Positions 1-6,256 of a stretch of 7,317 nt of DNA are shown piece by piece. Within the stretch, counting starts at the first letter, position 1. Every line of letters starts with the position of its first letter. Source of the DNA: JAJDXO01 sp964620095 (lineage in GTDB: Bacteria > Pseudomonadota > Alphaproteobacteria > Rhodospirillales > UBA2165); contig CAZUGT010000307.1 of the NCBI GenBank assembly GCA_964620095.1, positions 1 through 7,317 of the forward strand, read 5' to 3'. The notes beneath the pieces are model-generated. The model did no database searches. It was given only the letters and a program-made list of their open reading frames with translations, and had not been told where the DNA came from. A program made the translations under genes and the position numbers.

Positions 1-219
1 CAGGTCGTCCTTCTCGAAGCTCGCCGCGGTCAGCGTGTAATAGCCGGCGATCCGTTCGGGCGGCTCGCCCGACGCGACGAAGACCCGCGCGACGCGCCGC
101 CGGGCGTCCTGGGAAGCTTGTCGGCGGAGGTAGCGGTCGAGGGACGGCTCCCCGCAGGAGAAGGACGCGCGGTCGTGGTGCGCTCCAAGCGGCTCGACCG
201 TCAGCGGTGTCTCATCCAC
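1..219 (-). CDS. GNAT-family acetyltransferase toxin (TacT/AtaT type), partial at the left edge
   Basis: The first 73 codons of a gene that runs out of the window. The protein reads VDETPLTVEPLGAHHDRASF, then CGEPSLDRYLRRQASQDARR, then RVARVFVA and IAGYYTLTAASFEKDDL. This Cys-Gly-x-x-x-Leu-Asp-x-Tyr-Leu block followed by a beta strand with GYYTL is characteristic of GNAT toxins paired with DUF1778 antitoxins. Known members (TacT, AtaT, KacT) acetylate the amino group of aminoacyl-tRNAs and so block translation. The acetyl-CoA-binding motif and catalytic tyrosine lie beyond the edge, so activity cannot be judged. I chose GTG at 219 because it places the conserved N-terminus correctly and gives an 8-base overlap with the antitoxin stop (TGA, 212-214), a typical translationally coupled TA arrangement. 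No strong Shine-Dalgarno precedes it, which fits coupling. Family assignment is confident; the tRNA target is unknown. Confidence 0.88.
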   Translation of the reverse strand, partial: MDETPLTVEPLGAHHDRASFSCGEPSLDRYLRRQASQDARRRVARVFVASGEPPERIAGYYTLTAASFEKDDL

Positions 220-496
220 CGATGCGCTCGCGGTAACGGCGCGCGGCCCGCCTCAGCGTCGCGTTCGGCGCGGGCGGGTTGAGCAGCGCGTCATGGAAGG
301 CGTCCCAATCCGTCGCCGGGAGCACGATCCGCTCGCGCGCCTCGATCACCCGTTCGGCCGCGGCCACGGCGTTGTGCAGCACGAAACGGCTGAGCGTGGT
401 TTCCTCGTAGGCCGCCGCGCGTTCGAGCTTGCGCTTGCTTCTGGCGTCGAGGCGCAGATGGACCCGATCATTCTTCGTCTCGGCTGTTTCGGCCAT
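212..496 (-). CDS. DUF1778 ribbon-helix-helix antitoxin (TacA/AtaR type)
   Basis: A 94-residue protein. Residues 9-16 (NDRVHLRLD region) form the expected DNA-binding beta strand, followed by the two helices of a ribbon-helix-helix domain with LSRFVLHNAVAAAERVI around 40-56. The C-terminal part, with DWDAFHDALLNPPAPN, is the conserved DUF1778 segment that wraps the partner GNAT toxin and neutralises it. In the family, the toxin-antitoxin complex binds its own promoter. The frame stays open to 580, but the upstream 28 residues are Pro/Cys-rich and unlike the family. ATG at 496 has a good ribosome site (GGGAG, 8 bases upstream), so I start there. ATG at 511 is the less likely alternative. The toxin gene follows directly with an 8-base overlap. 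The inverted repeat at 528-548 lies just upstream and is a plausible operator. Confidence 0.9.
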   Translation of the reverse strand: MAETAETKNDRVHLRLDARSKRKLERAAAYEETTLSRFVLHNAVAAAERVIEARERIVLPATDWDAFHDALLNPPAPNATLRRAARRYRERIGG

Positions 497-527
497 TACG
501 CTGTCTCCCATATGAGATGATGGATCT

Positions 528-548
528 ATGTACCAAAACGGCGTACAT
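528..548. promoter_or_regulatory. Candidate operator/promoter of the toxin-antitoxin operon
   Basis: A perfect inverted repeat, ATGTAC (528-533) and GTACAT (543-548), separated by 9 bases, about 30 bases upstream of the antitoxin start. On the minus strand a weak promoter overlaps it: TTGCCA (548-553) and TACATA (527-532) with a 15-base spacer, which is short. Ribbon-helix-helix antitoxins of this class bind palindromes in their own promoter, so this is the natural operator. The repeat is seen directly; its function is inferred. Confidence 0.45.
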
Positions 549-572
549 GGCAAGCATCTCGGCGGGCGCGGC

Positions 573-606
573 CGGCTCAAGTTTGCTTAGGCTAGAGCCG
601 ATCTAG
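573..606 (-). terminator. Possible weak hairpin at the 3' end of the FAD hydroxylase gene
   Basis: Two small inverted repeats lie at or just past the hydroxylase stop codon (603-605): CTAGA/TCTAG (592-596 and 602-606, 5-base loop) and CGGCTC/GAGCCG (573-578 and 595-600, 16-base loop). They overlap, so only one can form at a time. No U-run follows on the minus strand, so this is not a convincing intrinsic terminator. It is recorded as the only structure in the 106-base gap between the antitoxin and hydroxylase genes apart from the operator repeat. Confidence 0.2.
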
Positions 607-2195
607 GCGCCGCGAACCGTATCGATGATTTGGCCGCAATCGGGGGGCAGCGCCCCGCCCCGCCAGGCGACATGCCCGTCGGGCCTGACCAGAACAAGGG
701 GCTGCTCGTAAAGCGCCGCGATATCATCGTTTTCTATATACCGCACGGACAACGGCACGCCCCGGTCCGCGGCTGCGGATTCCAGTTCGGCTGTCCCGGC
801 GCCGTCAAATCGCAGCAGCGTGAAACCGCGTCCGAACAGGTCGAGGGTGGAGGTTTCCTCGTCCAGCCACGCATGGGGCGCCCGATGGCCGGGCCGGGCC
901 GTCGGGGTGTAGTTCATCACCTCGAAGGGCGGTTCGGGCGTGCCGTCGGGCAGGATGACCGGCGAGTGTTCGTAGCGATAACCGAGGGGCACGCCCTCCA
1001 TCACGTATTCCCGGTCGAAACGCTCCGCGTAGATGGTCTCGCCGATGCGTTCCCGGAGGTCGTCGCCTTCCGGCGCGGTGACGTCTTCGGCGCCCCTGGG
1101 CAGCTTCGAGAATTGGGTGAAGTTGCGGGCGGCTTCGTTGACGATGGTCCAGGCGACGGGCCGGCGCTCGGTATCGTAGCTGGCGACCAACCCAGCACCG
1201 CCCCAGCCTTCGAGACGCGCGGCGATCTTCCACGCCGCGTCCACCGCCTCCTGGATGCCGGTGTTCATGCCGAAGCCGCCGGTGGGCGACATCTGGTGGA
1301 CCGCGTCGCCCGCCAGCAGGATGCGGCCTTCCTGGAACCGCTCGGCGACGACCCGGCGGCGCTCCCAGGGCAGCACCGAATAGATCTCGTGCTCGATCTC
1401 CTTGCCGACCGCGCGGCAAAGCTCCCGGCTCATCTCCTCAAACGGCGGCACCTCGCCGCCGGGCACCCGCATAAGCGAGAACCGCCAGAGGTCCTTGCCG
1501 TTGATGGAGACGATATCCGCCCAGACTCCTTCGCCGTCGATCATCCATTGCATGACGCAGCGGCCGTGCCTGAACAGCGCATCGTGATCCTCGGACCGGA
1601 AGAAGGCGTTGACGTTGTAGTTCATGGACATATCGCCTTCGAGGCCGATGCCCAGCTGCTCCCGCACCCCGCTCTCGGCCCCGTCGCAGGCGATCATGTA
1701 CCGGGCGCGGATGAATTTGGTCTCGCCGGTCTTGACGTCGGTCACCCGGGCCGTCACGCCGTCGGCGTCCTGGGAGACCTCGTTGAGTTCATGGGAATAG
1801 AGGTTGGCCGCGCCGCCGAGCGCCATGGCGTGGTCGCGCAGGATGGGGTCGAAGTAGATCTGCGAGCAGCGCTGGATGGCCTCCGGCGAATTGATGCACG
1901 GCTCGTCCTTGCGGGCCGGAAATTCGTAGTGCGCCAGTTGATGGCCCGATGTCGCCGTCAAGAAGCGGATATTGCGGGGAAAATCCTCCGGGACCGAGCT
2001 TTCGCGCACCTTCCGGGCGATGCCCCAGCGGCGGCAGTGCTCGACGGTCCGCACCCCCACCTGGTTCATCTTGGGATGTTTGACCTCGCCGTCCCGGCGC
2101 TCGATCAAAGCGCTCCCGATCCCCCGCCAGGCAAGCTCGATTGACGCGGAAAGCCCCACCGGCCCGGCGCCGACGATGAGAACCGGTATGTCCAG
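603..2195 (-). CDS. FAD-dependent aromatic-ring hydroxylase (class A flavoprotein monooxygenase, MhpA/PheA-like)
   Basis: A cytoplasmic single-component monooxygenase of the FAD_binding_3 family. Such enzymes use NAD(P)H and O2 to hydroxylate phenolic rings ortho to an existing hydroxyl, giving catechols. Counted from CTG at 2195 the protein has 530 residues. It shows the Rossmann glycine motif GAGPVG (9-14), the DG motif CDGAESGVR (170-178), the GD motif GRILLAGDAVHQMSPTGGFG (290-309) that binds FAD ribityl, and a C-terminal thioredoxin-like region with LVLVRPDGHVAWRG (about 500-513). Length and order match MhpA, PcpB and phenol 2-monooxygenase relatives. The start is a problem: no ATG, GTG or TTG lies in frame between the upstream stop (2289-2291) and the glycine motif. 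The first such codon, GTG at 2159, would remove half of the motif. CTG at 2195 gives the canonical MDIPVLIVGAGPVGL. Otherwise a one-base error links an ATG at 2200. The gene is divergent from the ring-cleavage dioxygenase. The substrate is unknown. Confidence 0.85.
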   Translation of the reverse strand: MDIPVLIVGAGPVGLSASIELAWRGIGSALIERRDGEVKHPKMNQVGVRTVEHCRRWGIARKVRESSVPEDFPRNIRFLTATSGHQLAHYEFPARKDEPCINSPEAIQRCSQIYFDPILRDHAMALGGAANLYSHELNEVSQDADGVTARVTDVKTGETKFIRARYMIACDGAESGVREQLGIGLEGDMSMNYNVNAFFRSEDHDALFRHGRCVMQWMIDGEGVWADIVSINGKDLWRFSLMRVPGGEVPPFEEMSRELCRAVGKEIEHEIYSVLPWERRRVVAERFQEGRILLAGDAVHQMSPTGGFGMNTGIQEAVDAAWKIAARLEGWGGAGLVASYDTERRPVAWTIVNEAARNFTQFSKLPRGAEDVTAPEGDDLRERIGETIYAERFDREYVMEGVPLGYRYEHSPVILPDGTPEPPFEVMNYTPTARPGHRAPHAWLDEETSTLDLFGRGFTLLRFDGAGTAELESAAADRGVPLSVRYIENDDIAALYEQPLVLVRPDGHVAWRGGALPPDCGQIIDTVRGA

Positions 2196-2273
2196 GTCAT
2201 GCTCGATCGGTATGCCCCCCGCGGATTGCCGCCACGCGGCCGTTCTACTAGTCTCGATTTCGGGGAGGATGCC
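2196..2273. promoter_or_regulatory. Shared divergent intergenic region of hydroxylase and dioxygenase genes
   Basis: The 78-base gap must hold the start signals for both divergent genes. On the plus strand a possible sigma70-type promoter is TTGCCG (2226-2231) and TAGTCT (2249-2254) with a 17-base spacer. It would leave a very short leader before the dioxygenase ribosome site GGGGAGG (2262-2268), five bases from its ATG. A CCGCG/CGCGG inverted repeat (2219-2223, 2235-2239) could be chance in GC-rich DNA. No clear promoter is seen for the hydroxylase. It would have to overlap the first codons of the dioxygenase gene. Confidence 0.3.
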
Positions 2274-3206
2274 ATGCCCGTCAGGAACCTACAATATTAC
2301 GCCCAGACCGTGCCGGACCTGGAGGTCGGCCGGAAATTCTTCAATGACTTCGGATTGGAAACCGCCGAGCGCGACGGCATGGTCGTCTGCCGCTGCGCGG
2401 GGCGCGACCAGGATCAGGTGGTGCTCATCGAGGGCAAGCGGAAACGCCTCCACCATGTGAGCTTCGGCGCCCGGGAAGGCGACATGGACGGGCTCCGTTC
2501 CAGGCTGGAAGCGGCCGGGGCCGAGTTCGCCGGCGCGCCCGAGCATTTCGACCGGGGCGGCATCTGGTTCCGGGACATGGACGGCATGCTCACCAATATC
2601 CAGGCGGCCGAGCCGGCGCCCTGGGACGAAGGCCTGGCGCCGGACTTCAACACGCCGACCAGGCATCCGCGCCTCGGCGAACGGACGGCGCTGATCGAGG
2701 ATCCGCCGGTCCGGCCCCGGCGCCTGGGCCACGTGGTGCTGTTCGCCAAGGACGCGGTGGGAAAACAGAAGTTCTATACCGAGGTGATGGGTCTCGCGCT
2801 GGCCGACAGCGTCGCCGACTTCCTGCACTTCATGTACGCGCCGACGGGCAGCGACCACCACATCGTCGCCTTCGCCAAGTCGGGCGACTACGGCCTCCAG
2901 CATGCGGGCTTCGAGGTTGGCTCCACCGACGAGGTGGGCATGGGCGGCCGCCAAATGGTGGACAAGGGCTATATCGCTTCATGGGGCCCGGGGCGCCATG
3001 GGCCGGGCTCCAACGTGTTCTTCTACATGCGGGATCCGTGGAACGGCATCGTCGAATATTTCGCCGACATGGACTTCATCCCGGAAGGCGCCGACTGGAA
3101 CGCCGAGAACTGGGCGTCCAAGGAATCGACGGTGGTCTGGGGAACCTCCGAGCCCAAGGATTTCCCCACCAACTTCGAAATCCTCGACGGCCCGGGGATG
3201 CATTAG
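2274..3206 (+). CDS. Two-domain VOC-family extradiol-type ring-cleavage dioxygenase
   Basis: A 310-residue protein of the vicinal oxygen chelate superfamily, with two repeated modules (about 5-112 and 150-265) as in BphC-type type I extradiol dioxygenases, which open catechols next to the diol using Fe(II) and O2. The catalytic C-terminal module keeps the 2-His-1-carboxylate ligands: His153 (LGHVVLF), His210 (LQHAGFEV) and Glu261 (IVEYFAD). Further expected active-site residues are at His195, His242 and Tyr251, close to their positions in biphenyl-diol dioxygenase. The N-terminal module lacks a full ligand set, as is usual. The ATG at 2274 is chosen for its strong GGGGAGG site five bases upstream; an upstream ATG at 2199 would add an unconserved leader. 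A C-terminal extension (266-310) rich in Trp follows the module. The divergent aromatic hydroxylase suggests that it supplies the catechol. The exact substrate is unknown; a non-oxygenase VOC enzyme is possible but less likely. Confidence 0.85.
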   Translation: MPVRNLQYYAQTVPDLEVGRKFFNDFGLETAERDGMVVCRCAGRDQDQVVLIEGKRKRLHHVSFGAREGDMDGLRSRLEAAGAEFAGAPEHFDRGGIWFRDMDGMLTNIQAAEPAPWDEGLAPDFNTPTRHPRLGERTALIEDPPVRPRRLGHVVLFAKDAVGKQKFYTEVMGLALADSVADFLHFMYAPTGSDHHIVAFAKSGDYGLQHAGFEVGSTDEVGMGGRQMVDKGYIASWGPGRHGPGSNVFFYMRDPWNGIVEYFADMDFIPEGADWNAENWASKESTVVWGTSEPKDFPTNFEILDGPGMH

Positions 3207-3238
3207 CTGCTCACCGGCGGCGACGGCAAGCGGCAGCT
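3205..3238. terminator. Possible bidirectional terminator hairpin between convergent genes
   Basis: AGCTGC (3205-3210) pairs with GCAGCT (3233-3238), and an inner CCG/CGG (3214-3216, 3224-3226) could extend the stem past internal mismatches. It sits in the 44-base gap where the dioxygenase and the ABC importer operon converge, overlapping the dioxygenase stop codon. No U-run follows in either direction, so termination is only a guess. Confidence 0.25.
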
Positions 3239-3253
3239 TCCCTAGCTTCCCTA
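3236..3253. repeat. Perfect 9-base tandem duplication with tandem stop codons
   Basis: GCTTCCCTA occurs twice back to back (3236-3244 and 3245-3253). Read on the minus strand this is TAGGGAAGC twice, so the ABC ATPase ends in TAG (3251-3253) followed two codons later by a second in-frame TAG (3242-3244). It looks like a small slippage duplication at the gene end. Confidence 0.7.
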
Positions 3254-4273
3254 TTCCGGCCGCTGGGAGGCCTCGACGATGCGGGGCAGAGTCACATGGC
3301 CGACCGGCGCGCCGGTCCGACCGATGACCGTCGCCTGGGCGAGGCCCGCCTTGGCCAGCGCTACCGAGGCGTCCTCGAGGACCGTCTCGGCGGGCAGTTC
3401 CATGCCGGTATTCACCCCTTTATAGCCGGTCATGATCGAGGCCACGGTCACCACCCGCCCCCGGTTGATGTGCTTCACGAAGTCGGCGACATAGTCGTCG
3501 GCCGGACGCATGATGATGTTCTGGGGCCCGGCCTCCTGGGCGACCTCGCCGTCCTTGAGGATGGTGATCCTGTCGCCCAGCTTCAGGGCTTCGTCCAGAT
3601 CGTGGGAAACGAACAGGATGGTCTTGTTGAGTTCGGCCTGGAGCGCGAGGAGGACATCCTGCATCTCGGCGCGGATCAGCGGATCGAGTGCGGAAAACGC
3701 CTCGTCCATCAGGAGCACCTCGGCATCGGTCGCCAACGCCCGGGCGAGACCCACCCGCTGCTGCATACCGCCGGAAAGCTGGGCCGGATAATGGTCCTCG
3801 TAGCCGGTGAGCCCGACCCGCTCGATCCAGTTCCCGGTCCGCCGCCGGCGCTGGTCCTTGTCGACGCCCTGGATGTTGAGCCCGTAACCCACATTGTCGA
3901 AGACGGTGCGGTGGGGGAACAGGGCGAAGCGCTGGAACACCATGCTGACCGCGTGACGGCGAAACTCCATCAGCGCCTTGCCGTCCATCGCCGTCACCTC
4001 GGCGGGGCCGACCAGCACCCGGCCCTCGGTGGGGTCGATCAGCCGGTTGACGTGACGCAGCAGCGTCGACTTCCCCGACCCGGACAGCCCCATGACCACG
4101 TGGATAGACCCGGGCGCCACGTCCATGTCGATGGCGCGGAGGCCGATGACATGGCCGGTCTCCTCGAGGATCTGCTGCTTGTCCGCGCCGTCCCGGACGC
4201 GGTCCATCACCGCCGGCGGATTGCGGCCGAATACCTTGTAGAGTCCCTCGATCCGGATACCGACGTCGCTCAT
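3251..4273 (-). CDS. proV: Quaternary-amine ABC importer, ATP-binding protein (ProV/OpuAA-like)
   Basis: A 340-residue ATPase that powers the importer made by the two upstream genes. It shows the ProV-type N-terminus (LYKVFG at 11-16), Walker A GLSGSGKST (62-70, Lys68), the Q-loop Gln114 (VFQRFALFPH), the signature LSGGMQQR (166-173), Walker B VLLMDE (186-191) and the switch histidine in SHD (224). Residues 271-340 are a short CBS-like tail (MTGYKGVNTG, then VIGRTGAPVGHVTLPRI). E. coli ProV has about 400 residues with a full CBS pair, so osmotic or nucleotide gating through this region may differ here. ATG at 4273 overlaps the permease stop by four bases (ATGA), which indicates translational coupling. 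The same frame stays open for another 290 codons upstream, but that stretch is Arg/Pro-rich noise antisense in style to the permease frame. Family assignment is firm; the substrate is set by the binding protein. Confidence 0.95.
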   Translation of the reverse strand: MSDVGIRIEGLYKVFGRNPPAVMDRVRDGADKQQILEETGHVIGLRAIDMDVAPGSIHVVMGLSGSGKSTLLRHVNRLIDPTEGRVLVGPAEVTAMDGKALMEFRRHAVSMVFQRFALFPHRTVFDNVGYGLNIQGVDKDQRRRRTGNWIERVGLTGYEDHYPAQLSGGMQQRVGLARALATDAEVLLMDEAFSALDPLIRAEMQDVLLALQAELNKTILFVSHDLDEALKLGDRITILKDGEVAQEAGPQNIIMRPADDYVADFVKHINRGRVVTVASIMTGYKGVNTGMELPAETVLEDASVALAKAGLAQATVIGRTGAPVGHVTLPRIVEASQRPE

Positions 4274-5160
4274 GAGCTGACGATCTGGCGGTGACTCTGC
4301 AGACGCCGGCCGTAATTCTGGGAAACCCGGTCGAAGACGATGGCGAGCGCGACCACCGCGGCGCCGTTGAACAGGCCCAGGGCGAAATACTGGTTGGTCA
4401 CCGCCTGAAGCACCGGCTGCCCCAGGCCCTTCACCCCGATCATCGAGGCGATGACCACCATGGACAGCGCCATCATGATGGTCTGGTTGACGCCGGCCAT
4501 GATGTTGGGGAGCGCCAGCGGCAACTGGACGCCGATCAGCCGCTGCCACGACCCCGCCCCGAAGGCGTCGGTGGCCTCGAGGATGTCCTTGTCCACCAGC
4601 CGAATGCCGAGATTTGTCAGCCGGATCACCGGCGGCAGGGCGTAGACCACGACCGCGATGACGCCCGGCACCTTGCCCAATCCCAGCAGCATGACCACCG
4701 GGATCAGGTAGACGAAGATCGGCATGGTCTGCATCACGTCGAGGATCGGCAGGATGATGCCCTGGGTGCGGTCGGAGCGGGACATGGCGATGCCGATGGG
4801 CAGTCCGATGGCGACGGCGATCACCGTACAGACGCAGATGATGGCGAGCGTCCGCATGGTGTCCTCCCACATGCCCAGGACGCCGATGACGGCGAACGCC
4901 GCGACCACGCCGGCTACCATTTTGACGCTTCGGCTGGCGCCGAACGCGATCGCGCCCAGCGCGATCAAGACCAGCCACCAGGGTGACGCCAGCAGGAGCC
5001 GCTCGAACCACACCAGGAAGGCCAGCAGCGGATCGAAGAAGTTCTCGATGCTCTCGCCGAAGGTTCGGGAGAAACCGCGGTAGCCTTCGTCGAGGGAGCG
5101 GCGCATCGCCCGCAGGGTCTCTCGGTTCAGTTCGGGAAAGGTCAACAGCCATTCGGGCAT
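4270..5160 (-). CDS. proW: Quaternary-amine ABC importer, permease (ProW/OpuAB-like)
   Basis: A 296-residue inner-membrane permease that forms the translocation pore, presumably as a homodimer. A hydrophilic N-terminal tail (about 1-42) precedes roughly seven hydrophobic segments, near 43-58, 61-75, 80-97, 104-125, 145-180, 225-245 and 262-278. The ATPase-coupling EAA loop is clear at 195-220, with EATDAFGAGSWQRLIGVQLP, and is followed by the family-typical NQTIMMALSMVVIASMIG (225-242). These match ProW of the ProU system. ATG at 5160 has a GGAG site (5168-5171) seven bases upstream. The ATPase gene overlaps its stop codon. Sixty bases separate it from the binding-protein gene, and a small hairpin there may lower or tune permease translation. 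The product is inferred to import a betaine-like osmolyte or nutrient. Confidence 0.95.
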   Translation of the reverse strand: MPEWLLTFPELNRETLRAMRRSLDEGYRGFSRTFGESIENFFDPLLAFLVWFERLLLASPWWLVLIALGAIAFGASRSVKMVAGVVAAFAVIGVLGMWEDTMRTLAIICVCTVIAVAIGLPIGIAMSRSDRTQGIILPILDVMQTMPIFVYLIPVVMLLGLGKVPGVIAVVVYALPPVIRLTNLGIRLVDKDILEATDAFGAGSWQRLIGVQLPLALPNIMAGVNQTIMMALSMVVIASMIGVKGLGQPVLQAVTNQYFALGLFNGAAVVALAIVFDRVSQNYGRRLQSHRQIVSS

Positions 5161-5170
5161 GGTAAATCTC

Positions 5171-5184
5171 CGCGCGGTTGCGCG
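5171..5184 (-). promoter_or_regulatory. Intercistronic hairpin touching the permease ribosome binding site
   Basis: On the minus-strand transcript CGCGC-AACC-GCGCG forms a perfect five-pair GC stem with a four-base loop. Its last base is the first G of the GGAG ribosome site of the permease gene. Such structures between binding-protein and permease genes often protect the upstream message or reduce downstream translation, matching the excess of binding protein needed. The structure is visible; the function is inferred. Confidence 0.35.
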
Positions 5185-5220
5185 TCTCTACGGTTCAACC
5201 TTGGCGCCTGCGTACGGAAT

Positions 5221-6213
5221 CTACGACGTCGCCGCCTTCACCTTCGCGGCAATCGCGGCCGGCACCCATTGCGTCCAAACGCTCTCGAAGCTCTTGATGA
5301 AATGTTCCGCGGTCTCCTCGGCATCGGCCTGTTCGTTGTCCTTCCAGGCCAATACCGCGTTGACCACCTTGTTCTCCCAGGAGAACTTCTGAACGAAGCT
5401 CATCGCCTCCGGCGCCGAATCGGCGAATTTGGAGGTCACCACGGTGAGCACCTCGGACGCCGGGTACATGTTCGGCTTGGGATTCGCGCAGTCCGGTTTG
5501 GCCACGCATGCCCAGCTGGCCGGATCGTGGGTCATGCCCTCGAGCCGGACCAAGGGATACTTGCCGAGGATCGACGTCGGCGCCCAGTAGTAGCCGAAGA
5601 ACGGCTCCTTGCGTTCATAGGCCTTGGCGATGGCCGCGGAGAGGCCTTCGCCGGATCCCGGATCGAAGGACACGAAACCGGCCTTCTTGAGGCCATAGGC
5701 CTCGAACAGGTTGGCGTTGATGATCTGGCAGGCCCAGCCCGACGGACAGGTGTAGAACCGTCCCTTGCCGGGCTCCTCCTTGTCCGGGAACAGGTCCGGA
5801 CGCTTCAGGACCGCCTGGAGCGTGGTGAGCCCGGGATGTTTCTTGAGGAAATAGTCGGGTATCCACCAGCCCTCTTCGCCGCCGTCCTTGAGGATTTTCC
5901 CGGCGATCTTGAGCCGGCCTTCCTTGACCGCCCGGTTGATGACCTCGCGCGCCGAATTGATCCAGATTTCAGGCGCAAGGTCGGGTTCGCCCTTCTCGGA
6001 CATGGAGGTGGTGGTCGGCACCGTGTCGCCGGGAACCAGCTCGACGTCACAGCCGTACCCCTTGTCCAATATGGCCTTGTACACATGGGCGGCGACGGCG
6101 GCCGATTCCCAGTTCATTTCGGCGATGGTCACCTTGCCGCAGGCGGCATGACTTTGGGTTGGCGCCGCGAGCCAAGCCGTCGCTACGGCCGCCGCGATCG
6201 TCAATTTACGCAT
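5221..6213 (-). CDS. proX: Periplasmic quaternary-amine-binding protein (ProX/OpuAC family)
   Basis: A 330-residue substrate-binding protein that captures the ligand in the periplasm and hands it to the ProW-like permease. Residues 1-23 are a Sec signal peptide (MRKL, hydrophobic core, SHA cleavage site). The Cys two residues after the cut lacks a lipobox, so a soluble protein is expected. Family-typical stretches include IAEMNWESAAVAAHVYKAIL (30-49), ELVPGDTVPTTTSM (58-71), DLAPEIW (78-84), GWWIPDYF (115-122), PFFGYYWAPT (204-213) and the C-terminal helices. Tryptophans at 35, 84, 117, 118, 160 and 210 are candidates for the aromatic cage that holds a trimethylammonium group. Six cysteines (25, 55, 156, 162, 236, 242) could form three disulfides. 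ATG at 6213 has GGGAG six bases upstream. It is the first gene of the operon. Ligand could be glycine betaine, proline betaine, choline, carnitine or DMSP; the sequence alone does not decide. Confidence 0.93.
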   Translation of the reverse strand: MRKLTIAAAVATAWLAAPTQSHAACGKVTIAEMNWESAAVAAHVYKAILDKGYGCDVELVPGDTVPTTTSMSEKGEPDLAPEIWINSAREVINRAVKEGRLKIAGKILKDGGEEGWWIPDYFLKKHPGLTTLQAVLKRPDLFPDKEEPGKGRFYTCPSGWACQIINANLFEAYGLKKAGFVSFDPGSGEGLSAAIAKAYERKEPFFGYYWAPTSILGKYPLVRLEGMTHDPASWACVAKPDCANPKPNMYPASEVLTVVTSKFADSAPEAMSFVQKFSWENKVVNAVLAWKDNEQADAEETAEHFIKSFESVWTQWVPAAIAAKVKAATS

Positions 6214-6256
6214 GGGAAACTCCCTGAATTCGGATTGTGTTTAAGCGTGAGCCCTA

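Noticed and set aside
497..580. 28-residue N-terminal extension of the antitoxin
   Set aside because: It is Pro/Cys-rich, unlike the family, covers the candidate operator, and ATG 496 has a better ribosome site.
630..2144. A 504-codon open frame on the plus strand opposite the hydroxylase gene
   Set aside because: The minus-strand frame has clear flavoprotein motifs from end to end. The opposite frame is His/Asp/Gly/Arg-rich with no recognisable domain, as expected for antisense frames in GC-rich genes.
3207..3250. A strong intrinsic terminator between the convergent genes
   Set aside because: The stem is interrupted and no T-run follows in either direction, so it is listed only as a low-confidence candidate.
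2981..4294. A 437-codon open frame on the plus strand opposite the ATPase gene
   Set aside because: It overlaps the end of the dioxygenase and lies antisense to the ATPase. Composition is low-information and no motif is present.
4274..5152. Long upstream extension of the ATPase frame (633 residues in all), as if a fused N-terminal domain
   Set aside because: The added part is the out-of-frame reading of the permease gene, Arg/Pro-rich without domain signs. The ProV-type N-terminus begins at ATG 4273 with an ATGA overlap.
6139..6142. Lipoprotein cysteine near the start of the binding protein (Cys25)
   Set aside because: The residues before it (SHAA) do not form a lipobox, and a normal signal-peptidase site ending SHA fits better.
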